A stretch of DNA of 64,000 nt from Hybos culiciformis (Eukaryota > Arthropoda > Insecta > Diptera > Hybotidae), in the NCBI GenBank assembly GCA_964007475.1, contig OZ023275.1, forward strand, positions 11,387,829-11,451,828. Reading direction: 5' to 3'. Of the stretch, positions 43,987 to 56,460 are shown in pieces. The notes under the pieces are model-generated. The model was not told the origin of the DNA. It did no database searches and saw nothing but the letters and a program-made list of their open reading frames with translations. Every line of letters begins with the position of its first letter. Within the stretch, counting starts at the first letter, position 1. Both the position numbers and the translations under genes were made by a program.

Positions 43987-45715
43987 TTTTTGAAGTGAAA
44001 CTTCTTTAGAGGCATTGTGATTGAGAGTGAAAAAAATGTAAGTGTCAAAAACCGAACGATTATTGTCAAAAAAAAAGGCAAAATCCGAACGGCTATTGTC
44101 AAAATCCGAACGATTATTGTCAAAAAAAAAAGGCAAAAAAAAAAAACAATAATAAAAAATTTTGTGAAATAAAGACGAAAGAACAAAAAAACAATATGAA
44201 TTTCCGGGAACCAACAAGTTTTTTTTTTGGCACAAACCTTTTTTATTTTCAAATATTTTTCCAATTATATTTTTATTTTTTAACCACAATTTTCTATTTT
44301 TCGTTCACAATTTTGTGCACTTAGCACTAATTTTTTTTTTTCATATCCGCGAAAAGAAAAATTATACAATTTTTTATTTAATGCAAAAAAAAAATAATTT
44401 TTTTCCAAATCGATGTGAAAAAAAATTAAAAATTTTCATTTAAATTTATTATGTTTCATTATTTTCATAAAATTAATTTAAAAAAAAACCACTTCAAAAA
44501 CTTTTCATGGCATTTCTGCTGTCATGAAAATAAAAAGAAAAGAATAAAATAAACAATGATAATTTATATTGTGTTCTCTTTCTAATTGTATTGAATTAAC
44601 AGATGTCCCTCTAGTGGATGGTTTTTATAACTAGATTATTCGATTCAATTTTTGATGAAACTGAACCCTAACCAAGTGGTTAGATGAAATGAGAAAAAAA
44701 TTTTTCTTAATGTAATTTGTAGTTTGTTAGTGTAATTTATTTTTGACATTAAATTACACTAATAAAATGCAGGAGGAATATGTTTATTACAATTCCATTT
44801 CAGAAGAAGTACTAATAAACATGAAATTTTTCAGGCATATTTGAAAAAGTTATTTTAGGTTAAACTTTTCGGGCAACAAAAAGAAAACATGATTTAAGCC
44901 ACGCTGCTGTTTTTTCATACATTATTGTCGCTAATAACCGGAATTGTGTTTACAGCTTAAAATATAGTAGAAATCATCTGCAATCAGTGTTGCCATAAAT
45001 CTAGCCATTTTAAAATAATTTTATGCCACTAAACTTTTTGAGCTTAAAAAGTATTTTAGAATTTTTAAATGCTTTTATCTCTAATATGGTCTTCGCATTA
45101 GTGGAATATGCTGTTTTCCGGAATATTTCAGGAAAATGAACTGGATTTTTCATATAAAAATATATTCCGGAATATGTATATTCCACTTTCATATTCTAGT
45201 TTGTCAGGGTTAAAATTCTATATTTATAGTTACTTTCACTCACTTTTTGAAATTTTATTATAGTTGGCAACAATTTTTTTTGTCAAATTCGAGTAAAATG
45301 AAAAAAAAAAACCAAATAAAATTGATAAAAAGTGAGATAAAAAGTCAAAATTTTCAACAACAAAAATTTTTTCTCTTTCTAAATTTTTAAATTCCACTTC
45401 TCATCAAATTTTGTAATGCGAACGGTAATTTGTTTTCCGGAATTTAATTGGAATTTAAATTAGAATGCGAACAAGGTACAAGCAGTCGCTGGGTTTTAAT
45501 TTTTTCTAAGCCGCCGAATTCCCCAAAACAAGTAATTTTAAGTCGACTGACCGCAGCATTCGAAGGGCAAAAATCAACTAGTCGCCGTCGAAAAAATCGA
45601 TCGGCGTCATATCTTATATGCACTTGGCCATTTTAAATATTTATTTAGCCTTCCCAGAAAATACTACTTGCCATGAAGTTTCACTTCTTCCGTGTGTCCC
45701 GAGACTCACATATGT
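43987..45715 (+). mobile_element. Helentron-like non-autonomous element, copy 3
   Basis: Full-length inverse of copies 1 and 2: starts TTTTTGAAGTGAAACTTC TTTAGAGGC at 43987 and ends with the stem-loop GTGTGTCCCGAGACTCAC and ATATGT at 45715. It lacks the hAT insertion. It is slightly diverged (for example GAATTCCCCAAAACAAG near 45526, where the others read differently), so it is an older sister. T-tracts flank both sides, compatible with insertion between T residues. Confidence 0.78.
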
Positions 45716-45845
45716 TTTTTATATATATATTTATAAATTAAAAAAAAACTTTCAAGAATATATATGTATGATGTTAATATATATTGGTTAGTTTGTTCTG
45801 TTATTTATTTTTTATTTTAATTTGGTCCTTTTGGTAAATATTTTT

Positions 45846-45864
45846 GAAGTTTATACTTCTTTAG
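45846..45864 (+). repeat. Helentron-like hairpin terminus (copy g)
   Basis: GAAGTTTATACTTCTTTAG, then CCACGTTGGAAGAAATTTGG and TAGAGGGTAAAAATCC. It lies directly before the first copy of the 45918 duplication. Confidence 0.7.
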
Positions 45865-45917
45865 CCACGTTGGAAGAAATTTGGTAGAGGGTAAAAATCC
45901 ATTTTCATATATTTTTA

Positions 45918-47105
45918 GTTTTTTAAGTCTATATTTCTTTTTAAATAAAAATTATGTAATTCAAATGTAAACATTATGTTTAATTGTTAAATCTTCCTCA
46001 TAGGTCCTAGCGGAAAACAGAAATGCTGATGTAAGGTCCAGCCATAGGTGGTCATAGCCACAAGCTGAAGAATGACGTCATAGTCATTTAGGTTTAATTT
46101 TTTAACAGAAACTCTTGATGTGAAGTAAATAATGAATAAAAAAAAAATTTAGGGAAGAAATTTAGCTCTATTTTCAGTAAAAGGTGGATAGTTTATAAAC
46201 AGAAAATTATTGTTTTATTGAACCCGTTCACCCCAGCATGTACAGTGTAGACCGTGACTACATTTTCTACTGTACTCATGCTGCAAGGTGAAAAGACGAA
46301 ACGCCACTGTACTTGTGATGCAAGTACTGAAAATCAAAATCGCAGCATATACAGTGTAGAGTGTGCCTACATTTTAAACTGCACTCACACTGTACGATGT
46401 TGATTTTCTTTTATGAAGAAAAATATTGTTACAGTTATCCTAAAACTATTTCCCAGCATGCACATTGTAGCCCGTGACTTCATTTTATACTGCACTCACA
46501 CTGCAAGAAAAGTAAAGGGAGAACTGTGTAATGTTAGAAATAATAAAAAAAGTTTGATAGTTTAGTAGAAAGATAATAAATATTTTCAGTAAAATTTCAC
46601 CCCAGCATGTACATTTTCTACTGCACTCACACTGCAAGGTGAAAAGTATCTTCAAATATTGTGAGGAAATAGTTTTATAGAGCTAATATTTTGACTTGGG
46701 GTTTCTAAAATATGTATTGTAAAAATTTCAAAATCTTTGAATTATACTTTTTTTTTTTTTAAATAAATAAATAAATAAATAAAAATAATAAAAAAAACAA
46801 AATCCATATTGAAGATTCAACCTAATGTAATCACCTACACGGAGGACCAATATGAGACGAGATCACGAATCTGTCAGCAAAACCACCATATTTTTCATCA
46901 TCGTAAATATTTTTTTTAGTTTTTTAAGTCTATATTTCTTTTTAAATAAAAATTATGTAATTCAAATGTAAACATTATGTTTAATTGTTAAATCTTCCTC
47001 ATAGGTCCTAGCGGAAAACAGAAATGCTGATGTAAGGTCCAGCCATAGGTGGCCATAGCCACAAGCTGAAGAATGACGTCATAGTCATTTAGGTTTAATT
47101 TTTTT
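45918..47105. repeat. ~190-bp direct repeats flanking an ~800-bp segment
   Basis: 45918-46108 and 46917-47105 are nearly identical (one clear difference, GGTGGTC versus GGTGGCC), both including GAATGACGTCATAGTCATTT with a perfect TGACGTCA CRE-like palindrome. Between them a unit with CCCCAGCATGTACAGTGTAG and CACACTGCAAG recurs about four times (46230-46640). The layout fits a segmental duplication or an LTR-like pair, but no TG...CA ends or coding region are seen. Confidence 0.8.
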
Positions 47106-47192
47106 CTTACAGACTTGGTCGGGGTTTCGTAAAATATCTTTCTTTCTTCTATCTCAATTTTACCTTCTTCCAAACATGACATCCTAAAATTT

Positions 47193-47446
47193 TGTTAAGG
47201 ACACTCTAATGTTCACTGTCGCGTACCCACCCAACGACGGGCTTAGACCCGGACTGTGAACAGGATGTCTAAGACAGTGGACTCGGCACTACGGCTGTTG
47301 AAGTTATTTTATTAATCTTTACCGTAGGCAATTTCACTTGGCATACATTTTTATGTTAAGATCACGGTGGTTCTTCTTGAACTAAACATTGTAATACTAT
47401 TTACACAACCCTATTTCGATTCATAACAAATGGCGCCGAACGTGGT
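47193..47446 (+). mobile_element. Isolated LTR with primer binding site
   Basis: TGTTAAGGACACTC at 47193 to CATAACA at 47429 form a TG...CA block that is less AT-rich than its surroundings. Two bases later TGGCGCCGAACGTGG (47432-47446) is a typical LTR-retrotransposon primer binding site. No gag follows: after GTGCCAG the sequence becomes ordinary AT-rich DNA, so the internal region was deleted. AATTTTGTTAA occurs both just before the LTR and right after the binding site, which may mark the deletion junction. Confidence 0.7.
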
Positions 47447-47449
47447 GCC

Positions 47450-50400
47450 AGAATTTTGTTAACTTCAAATAAACTTAATTTTAATTCATAACATATTATT
47501 AACCTTTTCACGTGTGTAAGCAAGTTATTTTTAATGTGCGTTTTATAATTCGCTATAAATTTATTCTGATATTAATTATTTATTTTATTATATCTACACA
47601 ATGTTATGGAAATTATTGGTAAATATAAAACGCTAATATATTTTTATATAAATATGTACCTACGTACATATATTCAAGTATTTTTCATTCAAAATTTTTC
47701 TATAATTAGATGAACTAGACTAGATGAAATTCTATACATTCCACAGTGAATTGATTTATTCATAAAAAATATGTGTGACACTGTAATATTTTTAATCCTA
47801 TAAAAAATTATTTACATAAATCTTTCTAAAGTCGTATTTTTGGTGAACAAAAAACACATAACATGACAAGAATGATATTATGAAATAATTTGTCATATCA
47901 GACAACATTATATAACATATTACATACATATATGTTTGTAGAATATGTAATGTATTATGATTTAATATGATTATTGTTTGAAAAATATATTTTTCCAGCT
48001 TTGTTCTCATAAAATTAAAAGGATCATATGAAATTTCGCATTAAAACAGTTGTCATGTGTTTACATTTTACATATAAAATACAAATCGTCAGTATGTCGC
48101 AAAAAGAACGCATTTAATAGATATTACGAAGTATTTTATATTAAAAGACAAACAAAAAATATTACAATTATATACTTTTTTGGCATGCGATTAAGAGTAT
48201 TTGCAAATTATGGTTTCTTGCAAAACTATGAACTTGTTTTATGACAATTTCCTTACATAAATGATTTAATTTTTGGACTAAAGAATTATTTGCAGCAACC
48301 CGACGATATAAAAATGATCCTTATAATTTTTTTTTTTTAATAAAGATAATAAGACATAACTCAGACGTGATTATATATTTAATATGACAAAAGATGTTTG
48401 CGATACAGGTGTTTTTTAAGTGCAAAAATTTAGAATAAAAATAAATTTGGAATAAATTGATTGTATTTCATATTGAATTTAACATTTAATTTGTATTATG
48501 AAGATATTAATTCATTCTTGAAAAGTCAGTAAAAATGTCCTACACACGTATGTGCTTTAATTTTGCTTCAAAGAAGACTGGCAACTTTTACTTATACCAT
48601 ATAAGTTTCATATCTATCAAATGCCAATTTTATATACATATTTTTTAAACTCTATTGAAGTTCATCTAACAAATCGTTTTCAAAGAATTTATAATAAATT
48701 CATGAATTCTTATTTCTCTAATAAAATATTAATGAAAGTTTATTTTCTACAACTTTTATTCGTTATTTATTAAGTGTGTTCTTTTGATTTTTTTTAGGGT
48801 CAAAAAGTATAAAGTTCAAAAAAAAAATATTATGATGATACTTTCCGTGTACACTATATAATACAAAATTAATTTCCTTATGTTGTTATATTCAAATAAT
48901 TTCCCTTAATACTATGTATATTTAGAGAAATTCAGACAGACACCAGACAATCTTATCGCAAAAAAAAAAAATTAATACATATTAAATTTTATGATTTTTT
49001 TATGATATCATAAATTTTGATTTTTTCTGTTTTAAAGCAATTGAGCTTTTTATAAAATAAAATAAAAATTTCCTGGATTGCTTCTATGATGTGCATGTGT
49101 CAATATTTATCTGTGTACACATAATGCCTGTATTATGAAGAAAAACATATTTATATTTACAAATAAAAGTCTTTAATGATTTTATTCTTGTTAAATGAAA
49201 ATTAAAAATTCTGCAATTTATACTTAATAGTTAATGTTATTGAAATCAAAATAGCTTTACAGGAAAAAAAAATTAAGTTTTTCATTATGTTTTTAAAGAT
49301 CTAAAGTTCTCTTCTTCGAATCAGAAGCATTCAAATCAACTATAGCATTCAAATTCTCCTTTTATAGATACTAAGTAGGTAGTTTCATTCGACCTAAATA
49401 CTATACATTTAATTAATTAATTTTCTTAATGAATTATAAAAACTTTTAATTAAAAATTTATTTCAAAATTAATGAAAAAGAAAGATCCAAATAAAATATT
49501 ATTCTAAAAATTAAAGTAAAAAACATAATTTTTATTATGATTTTTCTTAGATGATTTAATGCTCTAATTGACTTCATTTTGTATATTTCATCTAAATAGG
49601 AATTACATGACACCACAATTTTTTATATTTTTTATTTTTGTTTACTTGGAAGAAAAAACTCAAATTAATTTTCTTTTTCCAAGTTATTAGAAAGAAAAAA
49701 AAAAAGTTTTCTTAATGAAATTCTATAAAATAAGAAACAGCTCTTTGTGTTAATTCTGTTTTATAATTTACCTAAGGGCAGACTGCTTCCTTTTTTGTTT
49801 TTTAAGCGTACGAAATTATAAATTTTTTTTTGTATATGAAATGTCATTAAAATTGGAAAAATTACCTTAATAAAAATATTAGAAATTTTTTATTAGTTTT
49901 TGTTTGTTTTTTATTTCCAAATAAAATGTGTATACAAATTTGATACTTAAAAAGTATAAGTAGGTGGTTTCCATGGAATTCTTGTGGAAAATTATTTTTA
50001 CTTCCAAATCTCTTTAACTTTTCATTCATAAAACAATTGAAGCAAAATCTTTATTTACTTTTTTACATCCAATCGCGAAATTGGATTTTCGAGTAAGGGT
50101 GTTTCGAAATTTTATTCTTATTTTTAATCTTCAGCCTAATATGGATATTTGATAATTCTTACAATCATTCAGATGTAATTATTTAGATAACTTATAATGG
50201 ACAACAATTTATCGAACTCTAAAAAAAAATAAGAATATTATCTTAAAAACTCTATTAATTAAATTTCTTTTGAAATAATTTTTAAAACAGTGCATAATGT
50301 TAGTAGATTTCATAAGATATTCATAATCTTCCATTTTGCAAATGATATCATTTAATTTAACATAAAAATGTTTTAAAAAATTCTAGAGGTTATGTCATTG

Positions 50401-53400
50401 ATAAAAACAACGTCGATGATAAAAGTACTTACGACATGCATTTTACTTATTTGATTTAATGGTTTTAGTTATTTATTTTTCCATTCTGCACCTTTTTAAA
50501 TATTGAATTTTCCAAAATAAATTTATAATTTTGGTAAGAGATTTATATATACATTGCAGATGCAAATGAAAATAAAGTTAATGAAGAACTAAAATTCACG
50601 ATGTAATCCAAAATCTCAAGTTAAAATAATTGGTAGTTCAAAATAGTATACATATATTTTAGGATGAAATCGTGATCACATATTCTTCGATTAACTAATG
50701 ATAAAGCTATACATAGGTTGAGTGGATCTGTTACCAAAGTTGTTTTAAAAATAAAAATAAAATTATAAGTAAGTTAAACAAAAATTAAATTCAATAGTGC
50801 GGTAAAATGGAGATACAGGAAGACGGTCAACCAAAGAAAAAATATATATTTTTGCTTACTTTATGTAAAAGAATAATAATGTCGGATTTTTTTCTAGAAT
50901 TTATTAACATCAGCAAATAAGACCAACAACAACAGCAACTGATTTTATAAATTATAATTCTATGAATAAATTCACAAATTAAAATTTCCAGTAATATCAA
51001 AAAATGTTCTTAAAGTGGATTTATATGAATTTTCTTTTTATTTATGGTTTTAGAGGGTCATAAATTCATTTTCTGGTTTAAATAAAGTTATAAGAAATAA
51101 TTTCTTTTTAAATTTTCTATGAAATCATATTTTCCGGGTTTGTAATTTTCTAGGGAAGGAAAAATATTTTTTTGATATTTTTGGTATATAGATTCTAAAA
51201 ATTGTTGGAAATTCATTCTTGCGACAGAATAATATTTAATTCCCAAAAAAAACAAAATAAGTGTGATTATTATTCTAAAATATATGTATTATTCAAAGAG
51301 CTTAGTTTGAAAATTTAATGAAATAATTTATTAAATTAAAGAAATAATTTATGATTTTTTTTTCTAAACACATTAGTGTTAACGAACATTATTACATATG
51401 ATTCAAATTTTTTCCATTCTCCAGCTTTCCAATTTTCTATGCTTTTACTTATAGTATTATAATATAATTAGCTCAGCATCTTTCTTTTTTGTCACCCAAA
51501 ACACAAAATAACTTAAAATAAATTTTTGGCTGTAAAGATGGTGTTATTTTATTTTAAAAAAAATATTTTTCTAAAGCTTCAACGTTGTTTTTGAGATTAT
51601 GTTTGCAAAAAAGTACAAAAATTATGATTATTTATTCCAACAAAAATGCAATGCAATATGAAATTACATTTTGAATATTTAAAGACATTTTTCAGAATAT
51701 TTTTTATGTATTTTATTACTTAATATATGTTATGCAGTTCCCATGTACCTAATTTTAAAATGAGCTGATATTGAATGTTTAATTTTATAAATTCATTGAA
51801 AATTTTATAGGTGCGATAAAAAATGGCATAATAAAAAAATAGATAATTTTTATTAATTTCCTGATTTATGTAAAAAACATAAAAAATGTATAAAATGTAG
51901 GTCATATCCAGAATCGATTAAATTTTATAGTGCTTTTATGATTTATTGAAAAGCATATTTATTTTTCGGAAAATGTTTGAATATTTAATTTTAAATAGTG
52001 CTATTTTAAAATCTTCAATACGAAATGCGAAAAATATCTTGATAGTCGAGCAGTGTTAACATACTATTAATTATTATATTATCCTCAAATATCATTTGGT
52101 TTTCCAGATCCATTTATGATTTTATATTAAAAAAAAATAAGGTTTTAAAAATAGAAATTTCATGCTGTTTAAACGAAGACGAAATTTTACGGCTGTTAGT
52201 TTAATTTTTACCTCGAGGCAAAATTTGTGATTAATTACTATTTATTATCAGCTATTAATAATTTATTATTAGTTATTAATTTGAATCTAAAAACATTTTT
52301 GGCCTGAAAACAAAAACATAATAATTATATCTAACCCAATAGTATAGGTATAGGTAATAAATAATTCTTTCGACTCGTAAAAACAAAATATAATCATTTA
52401 GATATGGGGTATTACCAAAAAATCAACTTGTAACTAAAAAATGTTGAGGACAAAGCTTTCTTAAGCACCATTTTTGTGACCAATTTTTTAGAATTATCTA
52501 TAAGATTCTGTTTATTTATTGGCGCTATTTTTTTAATTTTATTATTATTTCAGTCGTGTTGTTTTAATAAGTTTGTATCAGAACAAGTTAATAATAAAAC
52601 TGAATATATTTATCGTAAATTCGTTTAATATCGTTTGAAATTTTTCCAGATTTTCTCATTTAAAAAAAAAGAATTTTGGTAATTTCTCATTCACTATTTA
52701 AGAGAAACTTCTCATCCATAAAAAATGTATTTAAATTTCAATTTAAGGGAATAAACATTCAAAATGAAAATATACTTTATAGGTTGTTAGTAGTTATTGT
52801 TTATGTTAATGTTTAGGAAAAAAATCCATTTTTAAGGTATTTAAAGAAAATTGTATACATACTTCACAGTTGAAAAGGGAAATTTTATAAATTATGTAAA
52901 AAACATAAATCTTAATTTTTTATAAATAGATAATATTATTATTTTTTAATATATATTTTTTCCAATTCAATCTTGAAGAAGTTTATCTTTATTAATATTT
53001 ATATGTGCCTAAAAAATTAAATGACTTTAAAGGAAAAATACAGGATACAAAATCATGAGCTCACGAAATCTGAAAATAATTTTTATATAAAATTTTTCTT
53101 ATCAATTTCCCGTCAGTCAATGACGTTGTATACGTGAAAGAAAATTTAATTTTACTTATTCAAAATATTAGAAAAAGGTATGGTTCTAAAAAGTATTTAC
53201 TTATACATATTATACTAAATACATTTCAAGGTAATAAGAACAAAATTGAAATTTCTCTAAACTACTTAGACTTAATCAATATTATAATCAGTTTTTTTTA
53301 AGCATTTTCCCTTATATCTTTATAGCAGATTCAATAAGAACCCCAAATTTATTTGGCTAATGTGCTTTTATTGATAGTTGTCATACTATAGTTCTTAATT

Positions 53401-56100
53401 ACAAAATTTAATAGAAAGATTATAATAACTTCAACAGCTTTTATATACACACATTAGAGTTACTATTTACATATTTAAAAAAATAAAATACGAATTCTTA
53501 ACGTTTGATATTAATGGAGCCTAATTATCAAAAAACTAAAGTTCATTTTTCGAAGTTGGTTCTGCTTTCAGAGAAGATTAAAAACCTTACAATTATACAT
53601 GGTTCTATTTAACACTAATGCATCTATACATATCATTAAATTTTATTTCAATATTGCTCTTTATACATGTGTTGTGTATAATAGGAATTTTACATGAAAA
53701 TTAATTTTCTGATGAACATAATGAAAAACCATATAAAAATAATAAAATAAATGATGCTCATACGATAACATTAATTAATCCCTGACATTACGTTGCCGAA
53801 AGAAATTATAATAAAACGATTTTTGTTGAAAAAAATAATTAAATATTTTTTTTTTTTTCGAATTATTAAATATTTACGCATGAAGTATACTGCAGTTATT
53901 CTATATTGCTATACAGTTTACGTATATATATTTCACAAAAGTGCATTCATTACACATTCAAATATGAAAAGCCCATCATAGTTGGTTTTTTTTTGTCAGA
54001 AACTTTACCCAACAAAAGATAAAATTTTTGTTGTCTGTATCAAATTTAGAGGACACCAAAAATACCAACATCTAACAGTATGTGTACACAGTTTTCTAAA
54101 AGTATATTTAAATGTTCACATATTCAGTACCGAGCAAAGCTGTAACTTTTATTTGTAGTAAATATTACAGACTTTCTTTTAAAATATCTTAATCTTAAAC
54201 GATTCCAAAAAAGTTTCATACAACTATAAAATAAAAAAGAGTCCAAGTCTTTTGAATGACAGTAATTTCGAAATTTGAATTGGAAGTGGTTAAAATCAGC
54301 TTTGGAACATGGTAATGTTTTTAGAGTTTTAAAAAAGGAAATTAAAAATTAAAAGATCCAAAATTTATCCTAAATAATTTCTGAGACTTATTATTATTGA
54401 TATTCCTTTTTATACTCACTACGATTTATGAATCTAATTCCTTCATTTCTTTCTAACTAACTAATATTGTTATGAGAATTTACAAGCGGTGAAACAACGA
54501 GAAAGAAGTAAAAGAATCAGATATATACACCATGATGTAATAACTACTGAAACCTACATTAAAACATATTTGCTCCAAGATCCTGTTAATAAAGTAATCA
54601 TTATTAAAATATAATCTTAACTGATGAATGATGCTTTTTATTTATTTTTATTTTGTGATTTAAAAAAATTGTGACAACTACGTAACAAGGTAGCAAAATA
54701 AGTGTTAATTAAAAAGTAATATTCTGAAATCACATAATTTTTAAAAATATAATTTGATCAATTTAATAAAAACTTTATAGATCCTATGATATCATAAATG
54801 CTATTAATTATACAGAAGTGTATTTAGCATAAAATTTATATTATACCCACAACCCACACACAAATTATTGACATTAACACAAAATATGCATACAAATTTT
54901 CAAGAAGTAAATTAAACTACAGGTAAGTTGTAATAAACTACAAGTTTTTGTAACGTGCGCCAAACGCATGTCCAATAAAGATATGAAAATATGAAACACC
55001 TGAAGTTTAAAGCTTTTAAAAAATTTATATTTTACTATACTCTCGAGAAAAAGATACTTATAGAATTTAAAATTTATTTAAATTCATTATTTGAACTTTA
55101 TATGCAGTTTCATTTTAATTTAAACATTTATAAAATTATAGTCAATTAAATTAATTTAAACTTTATATTATGTCTTATTTTAATTGAAATTTTTGTTATA
55201 TTTCTTAAATAATAATAATGTTAAAGCTTACTTATTTATTATTACGATGAGAAAAAAATGAGCTTTTGCTTTGGTGGAATATGGAATTTTGGTGTAAATT
55301 CTATATTTTATTTAAAAAAAATTCTCATAAGCATTTACTAAGATATACCTAATCCTTTTTTTTATAATTTTAAAAATAAATAAACCATTATGGCATCAAA
55401 AATTCATTTATTGGAAAATTCATTTTAGAAATGTTTTTCTTTATAGATTTTGGGTTATCAGACTGTCTCCAGACAATATTGTGTGAACAATGTAATATTT
55501 ACTTAATACATAAATTTACTATACAATTAATTTTAATTTTTACTTAAATAAAACTTAGGCGTTTTCAAAATAATAAATTAACGACACAATTTTTTTCAAA
55601 AATTTACATTAAAAAATGATTGATAAATTGTTGATGATCCTTTGTTAACATGTTTTTATGTTAGAATATAGAAGTTCACTTCTGTGTAAGAAAAATATTT
55701 TGTCAAGAAGTTTTCAGCTTATTAAAAAAAAATTCTAAATAACATTGAAAATATTTTCTTTACATAACTACGTACCGTACATATAAAAATCATTATTGCA
55801 CAGTTAATTTGGTTAAAAATATCAAAATATATCTTGAGGTATTAGTTTTTCACCCCTGTGACAGTTTAGCTGAAAAGGAACAAACTTTATTTTCCAATAC
55901 ATTTTTTTATTATGTTGAATTAATTCAAAAGAGCGTGAAAAAAGCATGGAAGCATCAATTGATTTTCCTCATTGAAATTTGAATATATTACGTTGTCGTA
56001 GAACAATGAAAATCAAAAGTTCTGGTGTTTAAATTGCCAGTGTTGAAATGAACTGCATGTGATACATGTATAAGTTTTGTTCATAATTTTAATATTTAAT
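47450..56100. other. Long AT-rich, repeat-poor region
   Basis: No transposon ends, RNA genes or convincing exons were seen in this ~8.6 kb. The contrast with the repeat-dense 9-47 kb is marked. It may be intron sequence of the gene whose last exon lies at 59109-59261. Confidence 0.4.
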
Positions 56101-56107
56101 ATCTAAA

Positions 56108-56460
56108 TATATTATTATAGTATGAGCCCTCTACTAAGCTTCCCATCTTTCTGTATTCTTAATCTATGGTATAACTAAGAGCTGACAAAGCCCAGTTGAG
56201 ATTGTTACTGAGAGGGCTGTAAAGTCTTTCAAAATCAAGAATGGCTTTCCTCTATCGATGGTTATCAATCTCCAAAAGCATTGAGCAGACTGATGTAAAC
56301 ATTTAAAAATTCATATTAACATAATTTCTATTTTATAGAAATCAAATTTCTACGAGTAATAAAAACAAATAAACCAAGAAATGTTCAATGAAAAATTTAA
56401 AATAAAAACTAGAAAATGCTCCAGCCTGAGCCCTCTACTAAGTGCGAGCACCATCCATTA
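56108..56460. other. Less AT-rich island with repeated GAGCCCTCTACTAAG
   Basis: GAGCCCTCTACTAAG occurs at about 56125 and 56428. Between them, TTACTGAGAGGGCTGTA is a near inverse of the first. AGCCCAGT / ACTGAGAGGGCT could also close a short hairpin around 56193-56222. No frame is open across the island. It may be a noncoding RNA, an enhancer or a small transposon relic. Confidence 0.35.
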
